In this document: positions 6,047-11,853 of the stretch, piece by piece
Layout: each line of letters opens with the position of its first letter
Numbering within the stretch: position 1 is the stretch's first letter
NCBI GenBank assembly: GCA_020718525.1
Contig: DYRX01000109.1
Coordinates: forward strand, 1 to 11,853
Direction: 5' to 3'
DNA length: 11,853 nucleotides
Source of the DNA: Victivallis vadensis
Lineage (GTDB): Bacteria; Verrucomicrobiota; Lentisphaeria; Victivallales; GWF2-50-93
Program-made: the position numbers and the translations under genes
The notes under the pieces: model-generated
Databases searched by the model: none
What the model was told of the DNA's origin: nothing
Seen by the model: the letters and a program-made list of their open reading frames with translations, nothing else

Positions 6047-7978
6047 ATGTGGAACACGATATCCAACTATAGCCCCGCAATGGCGGAGCTCATAGCATTT
6101 CTTATTCTTTTTCCAATGGCGTCGGCCGTCCCGATGCTCTTCATAAAGAACAATCTGGCTAGAAAGATGCTTGTCATTTTTTCGGCTTCTGTTGTGATTT
6201 CCGCGTCGCTTCTGCTTCTTGGAGTCTCCACATATTCGGAGACGGCATTCAGGCTTGCGCATGGCGAGAAAATGGGCCATCTTCTCAGCCTTGGAAGCGT
6301 CGCGCTGAATCTTTTTGTCTTCTATGTCTCGCTAAAGCATCGCCGCTTCAAGGTCTTTGCGCTCGCAGTCCTTCAGGCATGCATAGTATTCTACACAGAA
6401 TTCCGCTATCCTGGGAATCTTGAGCCGGAGCATCATTTTTTCATTGATCGCTTTTCAACGCTCATGGCGCTAATTGTCGGTGTCGTGGGGGGAATCATCT
6501 GCATCTATGCCCTCGACTACATGAAGGATTTCCATGCGCACTTCAGGAAGGAGGTGCAGGACAGGAGAAGGACTTTCTTCTTCGTGATCTTCCTTTTTCT
6601 AGGAGCAATGTTCGGTGTCATATTCAGCAACTATCTCCCCTGGATGTTCTTTTTCTGGGAGATCACGACGGTCTCCTCGTTTCTGCTGATCGGCTACAAG
6701 CGGAACGAAGAATCCATCAACAACGCCTTTCTCGCCCTCTATTTGAACCTGATCGGCGGCGTGGCATTCGCCATTGCCCTCCTGATCCCGCACGTTTTTT
6801 CGGGGACTCTCGAGATTGACAGAATCATGCACATGCACGCCGGTGGCGGATGGGTGATCATGCTTCCCGTCGCGCTCATAGCCTTCGCCGGGCTCACGAA
6901 GTCGGCGCAAATGCCTTTCTCCGGCTGGCTACTCGGCGCAATGGTCGCCCCCACCCCCGTCTCCGCCCTCCTTCATTCGAGCACCATGGTCAAGGCTGGC
7001 GTCTATGTGATTGTGAGGTTCTCGCTCGTATTTGAAAATTCCAAATGCGGACTTTTTCTGGCGCTCGTCGGCGCCGCGACTTTCATGGTGACGTCGTTTG
7101 TGGCGGTCTCCCAGAGCGACGCGAAGAAGGTGCTCGCGTATTCGACTATAGCGAATCTGGGGCTGATCGTCCTTTGCGCAGGAATCGGGACATATGAAGC
7201 GGTCTGGGCGGCGATGATGCTCATCATGTTCCATGCAGTGTCAAAGTGCCTTCTCTTCATGTGCGTCGGAACGGTCGAGCACAAGATTCACAGCAGAAAT
7301 ATCGAGGACATGGCAGGGCTGATCGTGAGAATGCCCAAGATCTCCATCATGATGCAGATAGGAATGGCGGGCATGTTTCTCGCCCCCTTCGGGATGCTGA
7401 TAAGCAAATGGGCGGTCATCAAGGCGATGCTGGATCTCAATCCTATACTCACAATATGCATGGTCTTCGGCGGGACAGCCACAATGTTCTTCTGGGTCAA
7501 ATGGATGGGAAAACTCCTGATTGTCGCCAGAGACTACGACAAGCACGAGCTCAAAATCGGCAGATATGAGACTTTCTCCCTCAGCATCCTCTCCGCCCTC
7601 ACCGTCGTCCTCTGCGCATTCTTCCCGGCGGTCTCCGCATATTTTGTGGAGCCATATCTGGTTGAGATCTTCAACAAGACCTTCTCGATAGGAGAAGGAA
7701 ACATCCTCATAATGTGCATAATGCTTTCCCTGGTCATGCTCTTTCCTCTCAGCTTCATCAACTACGGGAAAAGGGTCAAAGTCGTGGACCCATACCTTTG
7801 CGGAGCCAACACGCACGAGCCTACACGTTTCACCGACTCCTTCGGAAATGAAAAGGAATTCGGAATGAACAATTACTACCTCGAAAAGCAGTTCAACGAA
7901 AAAAGCCTCATTGAAATGGGATCAGTCCTCTCGATAATGATGATAATACTAATGATAGGAGTCTCCTTTCTGAAATGA
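6047..7978 (+). CDS. echA: Ech hydrogenase subunit A (NuoL/Mrp antiporter-like membrane subunit)
   Basis: This large membrane protein (643 residues, about 14-16 helices) is the ion-pumping arm of group 4 [NiFe] hydrogenases. It belongs to the NuoL/M/N and Mrp antiporter family. The conserved charged residues of that family can be placed: Glu205 (FFFWEITTVSSF), Lys285 (AGLTKSAQMPFSGWL), His310 and Lys316 (SALLHSSTMVKAGVYV), Lys400 (FHAVSKCLLF) and Lys454. The length agrees with EchA as I remember it, and the following genes fix the assignment as Ech rather than complex I. ATG 6047 has GAGG (6034-6037) upstream. The gap after the MCE gene is only 47 bases with no terminator, so read-through from there is possible. 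Confidence 0.9.
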   Translation: MWNTISNYSPAMAELIAFLILFPMASAVPMLFIKNNLARKMLVIFSASVVISASLLLLGVSTYSETAFRLAHGEKMGHLLSLGSVALNLFVFYVSLKHRRFKVFALAVLQACIVFYTEFRYPGNLEPEHHFFIDRFSTLMALIVGVVGGIICIYALDYMKDFHAHFRKEVQDRRRTFFFVIFLFLGAMFGVIFSNYLPWMFFFWEITTVSSFLLIGYKRNEESINNAFLALYLNLIGGVAFAIALLIPHVFSGTLEIDRIMHMHAGGGWVIMLPVALIAFAGLTKSAQMPFSGWLLGAMVAPTPVSALLHSSTMVKAGVYVIVRFSLVFENSKCGLFLALVGAATFMVTSFVAVSQSDAKKVLAYSTIANLGLIVLCAGIGTYEAVWAAMMLIMFHAVSKCLLFMCVGTVEHKIHSRNIEDMAGLIVRMPKISIMMQIGMAGMFLAPFGMLISKWAVIKAMLDLNPILTICMVFGGTATMFFWVKWMGKLLIVARDYDKHELKIGRYETFSLSILSALTVVLCAFFPAVSAYFVEPYLVEIFNKTFSIGEGNILIMCIMLSLVMLFPLSFINYGKRVKVVDPYLCGANTHEPTRFTDSFGNEKEFGMNNYYLEKQFNEKSLIEMGSVLSIMMIILMIGVSFLK

Positions 7979-8829
7979 ATATTGTCATGCTGTCGCTCGC
8001 ATTTCTTATTCTTGCGCCCATCGCGGGCGGACTTCTTGCCGGGATTGACAGAATAGTCTCCGCCCGTCTCCAGAGCCGCGTGGGCCCTCCCCTGCTCCAG
8101 CCCTTCTACGACGTGCTCAAACTCTGGGACAAGGAAAATCTCGTCGTCAGACGCTCACAGAACTTCTACATATTCTTTTTTCTGATTCTCACAATATTCA
8201 CAGGGATGATCTTCTTCAGCGGCGGCGACCTCCTTCTCGTCATATTCGCCTTCACTCTTGCGGATGTATTCTTTGTGCTTGGCGGCTACAAGGCAAGTTC
8301 CCCATACAGCTCGATCGGCTCCCACCGCGAGCTTATACAGATCATGTCCTACGAACCGGCAATACTCTTCACAGCAATAGGACTCTACATGCTGACAAAA
8401 AGCTTTTCAGTCGCGGAAATTGTCAGGAGCTCAAGCCCTGCAATCATATATCTGCCGGGAATATTCCTCTGCTTCCTATATGTGCTTCCAATCAAATTCA
8501 GAAAGTCTCCCTTCGACCTTTCGACATCCCACCACGGACATCAGGAGCTTGTCAAAGGAATAACGACTGAATTTTCCGGCAAGACGCTTGCGGCGATAGA
8601 AATAGCCCACTGGTATGAGAATATCATAGTTCTCGGAATGCTCTCCCTCTTTTTCTCGTTCAATTGGCCGCTGGCTCTAGGCACACTGCTCTTTATCTAT
8701 TTTATAACAATTGTAGTTGACAATGTCTGCGCCAGGCTCAGATGGGACTTCACTTTGGGCAGTTCCTGGGCTGTCGCCCTAGTACTCGGCGCTGGGAACA
8801 TAATAATACTCGATTTTCTGAAGAGGTAA
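7975..8829 (+). CDS. echB: Ech hydrogenase subunit B (NuoH-like membrane subunit)
   Basis: EchB anchors the soluble hydrogenase module to the membrane and forms part of the ion path; it is the counterpart of NuoH. The 284-residue protein is mostly membrane helices. RVGPPLLQPFYDVLKL (35-50) is the conserved cytosolic loop of the family. FRKSPFDLSTSHHGHQELV is the counterpart of the NuoH FDxxEAExELV segment (two histidines replace the acidic pair), and TTEFSGKTLA follows. Its ATG overlaps the echA stop by four bases (ATGA), indicating translational coupling. Confidence 0.93.
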   Translation: MNIVMLSLAFLILAPIAGGLLAGIDRIVSARLQSRVGPPLLQPFYDVLKLWDKENLVVRRSQNFYIFFFLILTIFTGMIFFSGGDLLLVIFAFTLADVFFVLGGYKASSPYSSIGSHRELIQIMSYEPAILFTAIGLYMLTKSFSVAEIVRSSSPAIIYLPGIFLCFLYVLPIKFRKSPFDLSTSHHGHQELVKGITTEFSGKTLAAIEIAHWYENIIVLGMLSLFFSFNWPLALGTLLFIYFITIVVDNVCARLRWDFTLGSSWAVALVLGAGNIIILDFLKR

Positions 8830-8832
8830 AAT

Positions 8833-9744
8833 GTGAGTTTTCTTTCAAAATCCCCATGGATAATGCATTATGACGGTTCAAGTTGCAACGGATGCGACAT
8901 AGAAGTCCTCGCCTGTCTTACTCCGGTCTATGACGTCGAGCGCTTCGGGATAATAAACACCGGCAATCCCAAGCACGCCGACATTCTTCTTATCACCGGG
9001 GCGATCAACGAGCAAAACAGGAGCGTCGTGCAGAACATCTACCACCAGATGCCCGATCCAAAGGTTGTCGTAGCCATCGGCATCTGCGCGTCAACAGGAG
9101 GCATTTTCAAGGAATGCTACAATGTCCTCGGCGGCGTGGAAAATGTGATTCCTGTCGATGTCTATGTTCCAGGCTGTGCCGCAAGGCCGGAGTCAATAAT
9201 TGACGGCGTGGTCAAGTCCCTCGCAGTTCTCGAGGAGAAGCACCGGAGCATCGCGCTGATGAACAGCGGAAAGGACGTTCTTGCCATAGAGACTGCGTCA
9301 GTCGAGGACGCGAAAACCATACTGCATCTGCAGAAGGAGGCGTATCAGAGCGAGGCGGAAATCTATGGAAATTTCGACATCGCCCCGCTCAAGCAGACTC
9401 TCGACGAGATTCGCCACGACTTCTCGAAGAAATGTTTTCTCAAGGCATCCTTCAAAAACCACATTGTCGGCTCGGTAAGGGCATATTCGGACGGCGAGAC
9501 ATGTTTCATCGAGCGCCTGATTGTGGCACCATCCAAGCAGGATCTCGGCATCGGGTCAAAGCTTCTCAAGGCGATCGAAGATCGTTTCCCTGATTCCCCC
9601 AGATTCGAGCTCTTCACCGGGCACAAGAGCCGCCGCAACCTCTTCTTCTATCAGAAACGCGGCTACTCGGAATTCAAGCACAGCATCGTCTGCGATAAAA
9701 TCACCAGAGTATATCTCGAAAAACACAGGGCAGAACACAAATGA
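8833..9744 (+). CDS. echC: Ech hydrogenase small subunit C fused to a GNAT acetyltransferase domain
   Basis: Residues 1 to about 136 are a normal Ech small subunit (NuoB/PSST family) that holds the proximal [4Fe-4S] cluster passing electrons to the NiFe site. The ligands are Cys18 and Cys21 (SSCNGCDIE), Cys85 (GICASTGG) and Cys115 (VPGCAARPE). The domain ends at IIDGVVKSLAVLEEK. After a linker of about ten residues, a GNAT fold starts near residue 147 (DVLAIETASVEDAKTIL) and runs to about 300. It shows beta4 IERLIVAPS, the acetyl-CoA loop QDLGIGSKLL (Q236, G239, G241) and the late motif NLFFYQKRGYSEF. GNAT enzymes transfer acetyl from acetyl-CoA to amino groups; the acceptor here is unknown. 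At 303 residues it is about twice the usual EchC. The reading frame is continuous, so this is a fusion and not a frameshift. The start is GTG 8833, 3 bases after echB, with AGAGG just upstream. An internal ATG at 9259 could start a free GNAT protein. Confidence 0.9.
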   Translation: MSFLSKSPWIMHYDGSSCNGCDIEVLACLTPVYDVERFGIINTGNPKHADILLITGAINEQNRSVVQNIYHQMPDPKVVVAIGICASTGGIFKECYNVLGGVENVIPVDVYVPGCAARPESIIDGVVKSLAVLEEKHRSIALMNSGKDVLAIETASVEDAKTILHLQKEAYQSEAEIYGNFDIAPLKQTLDEIRHDFSKKCFLKASFKNHIVGSVRAYSDGETCFIERLIVAPSKQDLGIGSKLLKAIEDRFPDSPRFELFTGHKSRRNLFFYQKRGYSEFKHSIVCDKITRVYLEKHRAEHK

Positions 9745-10115
9745 TTGAAAATCAAGAACTTAAGATCATTGACATCTCCGCGCTCGAGGAGGAGGTCTCA
9801 AATTTATTTTCAGGGGACAGCAGGATGGTTCAAATATCCTGCGCAAAGATTGACTCCACTCTGGAGCTCAGCTACAGCTTCGACAAGGACGGCAAATTCC
9901 AGAGTCTGCGCGTCGTCCTTCCGTCCGACGTTCCAAATCAAGTTCCCAGTGTCAGCCACATCTACTTCTGCGCGTTTCTCTACGAAAACGAGATCCACGA
10001 CCTCTACGGCGTAGACTTCGAGGGGCTTGTGCTTGACTTCAAGGGCAACTTGTATCGGACGCAGGTTAAAACGCCTTTCAATCTCCCCGAAATCAGGAAG
10101 GAGGAGGCGAAGTGA
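9741..10115 (+). CDS. echD: Ech hydrogenase subunit D (NuoC-like)
   Basis: EchD is the small hydrophilic subunit related to NuoC (30-kDa subunit) that packs against the large subunit; it carries no cofactor. The 124-residue protein has the family signature around residues 75-93, FCAFLYENEIHDLYGVDF, matching the ERExxDLFGI pattern of NuoC. Its first half is poorly conserved, as usual. The ATG overlaps the echC stop by four bases (ATGA). Confidence 0.88.
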   Translation: MIENQELKIIDISALEEEVSNLFSGDSRMVQISCAKIDSTLELSYSFDKDGKFQSLRVVLPSDVPNQVPSVSHIYFCAFLYENEIHDLYGVDFEGLVLDFKGNLYRTQVKTPFNLPEIRKEEAK

Positions 10116-11191
10116 GCAAGAGGACTGTAATTCCGTTCGGACCACAGCATCCGGTTCTGCCAGAGCCCATACATCTGGATCTCGTTCTTGAGGACGAGAA
10201 GGTCGTGGAGGCGATTCCATCCATCGGATTCATCCACCGCGGCCTCGAAAAACTGGTCGAGAAAAAAGACTTCAACGAGTATGTCTATGTCGCCGAAAGA
10301 ATCTGCGGGATCTGCAGTTTCATACACGGTATGACATACTGCATGGCCGTGGAGGAAATCATGAAGGTTGATGTCCCGGCACGCGCCCAGCACCTCAGGA
10401 TATTCTGGTCGGAACTCTCAAGAATTCATAGCCATCTCCTCTGGCTCGGACTCATGGCGGACGCATTCGGCTTTGAATCGCTCTTCATGCAGTCATGGCG
10501 GATACGCGAAAAATTCCTCGACATCATCGAGGAGACCAGCGGCGGCAGAGTCATATTCGGATCCTGCAAAGTCGGCGGCGTGAGAAAGAATGTCGAATCG
10601 TCCGCAATGAACGCTATCCTTGAAAAAATATCCCGGTACGAGAAAGACATAATGGAAGTCTCTTCCGTATTCATGAACGACTCCACCGTGAAAAAAAGAC
10701 TCTGCGGCGTAGGGGTAATCCGCCAGAAAGATGCCTTCGAACTTGGCGCAGTCGGTCCAACCCTGCGAGGCAGTGGAATTTCATCCGACACACGCAAGAT
10801 TGGCTACAGCTCCTATGGAGAATACAATTTCGAGCCGGTCATCGAAAAGGACGGAGACTCCTACTCGCGCTGCATGGTCCGGGTCCGCGAACTTCGCCAG
10901 TCAATTGATCTGATCCGCCAGACCGCAGGCAAGCTCAAGGATGGTCCAATTGAAGTCCCAGTCAAAGGATTCCCAAACGGCGAATTCTTCGCCAGGACTG
11001 AACAGCCCCGAGGCGAAGTGATCTACTATGCGAAGGCGAATGGAAGCAAATTTCTCCAGAGGATGAGAGTCCGAACCCCTACATTCGCAAACATCCCGGC
11101 TCTCGTTAGAATGCTGCAAAACTCCTCCCTTGCCGACGTGCCAGTGCTCATACTGACAATAGATCCATGCATAAGCTGTACGGAAAGGTGA
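10112..11191 (+). CDS. echE: Ech hydrogenase large subunit E ([NiFe] catalytic subunit)
   Basis: This is the catalytic subunit that evolves or oxidises H2 at a NiFe centre; it is related to NuoD. The four nickel ligands are intact: Cys65 and Cys68 in RICGICSFIHG, and Cys353 and Cys356 in the final DPCISCTER. These distinguish a true hydrogenase from complex I, whose NuoD lacks them. The protein (359 residues) stops right after CTER, with no C-terminal extension. I recall that EchE and CooH also lack the extension that other hydrogenases need cleaved. The start is GTG 10112, overlapping the echD stop (GTGA), with a strong ribosome binding site (GGAGGAGG, 10100-10107). Confidence 0.95.
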   Translation: MSKRTVIPFGPQHPVLPEPIHLDLVLEDEKVVEAIPSIGFIHRGLEKLVEKKDFNEYVYVAERICGICSFIHGMTYCMAVEEIMKVDVPARAQHLRIFWSELSRIHSHLLWLGLMADAFGFESLFMQSWRIREKFLDIIEETSGGRVIFGSCKVGGVRKNVESSAMNAILEKISRYEKDIMEVSSVFMNDSTVKKRLCGVGVIRQKDAFELGAVGPTLRGSGISSDTRKIGYSSYGEYNFEPVIEKDGDSYSRCMVRVRELRQSIDLIRQTAGKLKDGPIEVPVKGFPNGEFFARTEQPRGEVIYYAKANGSKFLQRMRVRTPTFANIPALVRMLQNSSLADVPVLILTIDPCISCTER

Positions 11192-11195
11192 TATA

Positions 11196-11543
11196 ATGGC
11201 GCTCTTCAGCATGCTCAGAACAAACTTGAGAAATCTCTTTTCCAAGCCTGCGACTATACTATATCCTTTTGTAGAAAAACCTGTCTATCCTGCGACAAGG
11301 GGAAGCGTGGAATTCAATCTCCAGAACTGCATCTTCTGCTCGCTATGCCAGAAAAAATGTCCAACCCACGCGATTGAAGTTGACAAAAATGCGAAGAAAA
11401 TCAGCATAGATCGGCTGGACTGCATCACTTGCGGAGCCTGCGTTGATGCCTGCCCAAAAAAATGCATTGAAATGACTTCCAAACGCAATGCGCCAAGTCT
11501 TGGCAACCCATCAAAAAAGGATCTCTACACTCAAAATGCATGA
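11196..11543 (+). CDS. echF: Ech hydrogenase subunit F (two [4Fe-4S] ferredoxin-like subunit)
   Basis: EchF takes electrons from reduced ferredoxin and passes them to EchC; it is the counterpart of NuoI. The 115-residue protein has two classical [4Fe-4S] motifs, CIFCSLCQKKCP (Cys45, 48, 51, 55) and CITCGACVDACP (Cys76, 79, 82, 86). The N-terminal segment before them is the usual contact helix region. ATG 11196 follows the echE stop by 4 bases, with AAAGGTGAT as ribosome binding site overlapping that stop. Its own end overlaps the next gene by eight bases. Confidence 0.93.
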   Translation: MALFSMLRTNLRNLFSKPATILYPFVEKPVYPATRGSVEFNLQNCIFCSLCQKKCPTHAIEVDKNAKKISIDRLDCITCGACVDACPKKCIEMTSKRNAPSLGNPSKKDLYTQNA

Positions 11544-11853
11544 AAGCCATCTTGTTCAACGAATCGTGAATGAAGCCTCGGAAAAGGCGCGAAACATTTC
11601 GATGCAGAAAATCCGCAGGATCCGTGTCATAGCCGGCGAGCTTCTGCACTTCGATGAAATGTCCGTCAAACTCCATTTCGAGTCCCTTTCGGAGGGGACG
11701 CCTCTCGAGGGCGCTGAAGTAGAAGTGACAATTGAAAAAGCGCGTCTCAAATGCGCCGACTGCGGAAAAATTTCCGAAAAACCCAAGGGGCCACCGCTAT
11801 GCGGAATCTGCGGCTCTGAAAAGGTCTCCATCGAATCAGGAAAAGATTTCATC
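11536..11853 (+). CDS. hypA: Hydrogenase nickel incorporation protein HypA (partial, cut by window)
   Basis: HypA delivers nickel for the NiFe centre of hydrogenases, working with HypB. The visible 106 residues start MHESHLVQRIV, the defining N-terminus with nickel ligands His2 and Glu3. The zinc-finger is present with Cys73, Cys76, Cys89 and Cys92 (CADC and CGIC). Known HypA proteins have about 113-118 residues, so only a short C-terminal piece is missing. Its start overlaps the end of echF by eight bases, tying nickel insertion to expression of the hydrogenase. Other hyp genes may follow beyond the window. The minus-strand open frame here is a shadow. Confidence 0.93.
   Translation, partial: MHESHLVQRIVNEASEKARNISMQKIRRIRVIAGELLHFDEMSVKLHFESLSEGTPLEGAEVEVTIEKARLKCADCGKISEKPKGPPLCGICGSEKVSIESGKDFI

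Noticed and set aside
7241..7816. Long minus-strand open frame antisense to echA
   Set aside because: It is a histidine/aspartate/glutamate-rich shadow of a membrane protein gene with no recognisable motif.
9240..9270. Sequencing frameshift or lost stop joining echC and a GNAT gene
   Set aside because: The frame is open and codon use is even throughout the junction, with a plausible linker. A single-base stop loss cannot be excluded from one sequence, so relatives should be compared.
1..11853. CRISPR array, tRNA, rRNA or insertion sequence
   Set aside because: No regularly spaced direct repeats, no tRNA-like cloverleaf and no transposase motif were found in the intergenic regions.

Overview
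The window looks like part of the chromosome of an anaerobic, fermentative bacterium of the PVC superphylum, most likely a Lentisphaerota/Verrucomicrobiota-type organism. This rests on four signs. There is a very small basic protein of a family I know from Chlamydiae/Verrucomicrobia relatives. There is a GntR-headed regulator with a LacI-type sensor domain. Right behind it lies a broken prepilin leader of the type (FTLIELLVVIAIIAIL) that is hugely expanded in Lentisphaerota and Planctomycetes. Finally there is a complete energy-converting Ech hydrogenase operon. The taxonomic placement is inference from gene content, not from a marker phylogeny.

Layout. Bases 1-295 are non-coding. They carry a good sigma70-like promoter embedded in two back-to-back pairs of perfect tandem repeats. 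Bases 296-1396 (+) encode the GntR/LacI-type regulator, followed at 1413-1502 by a 29-residue prepilin remnant. A minus-strand cluster follows (3999 down to 1532, transcribed right to left): an O6-alkylguanine-DNA methyltransferase, the small basic protein, an exported protein of unknown function and a FabH-like ketoacyl-ACP synthase III. From a divergent intergenic region at 4000-4160 a plus-strand block runs to the window end. It holds an MlaF-like ABC ATPase and an MlaD-like MCE protein (lipid transport), then echA-echB-echC-echD-echE-echF and the start of hypA.

The ech genes are in the canonical A-F order and are tightly packed, with 4-base start/stop overlaps or gaps of 3-4 bases, so they should act as one transcription unit. 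Together they would build a membrane group 4 [NiFe] hydrogenase that oxidises reduced ferredoxin, makes H2 and pumps ions. HypA would help insert nickel into EchE. All expected metal-cluster cysteines are present, so the complex looks functional.

The standout feature is echC. Its product is a normal Ech small subunit (about residues 1-136) fused in frame to a complete-looking GNAT acetyltransferase domain (about residues 147-300). I know of no described Ech hydrogenase with this architecture. It suggests a physical link between the proximal iron-sulfur subunit and acetyl-CoA-dependent chemistry or sensing.
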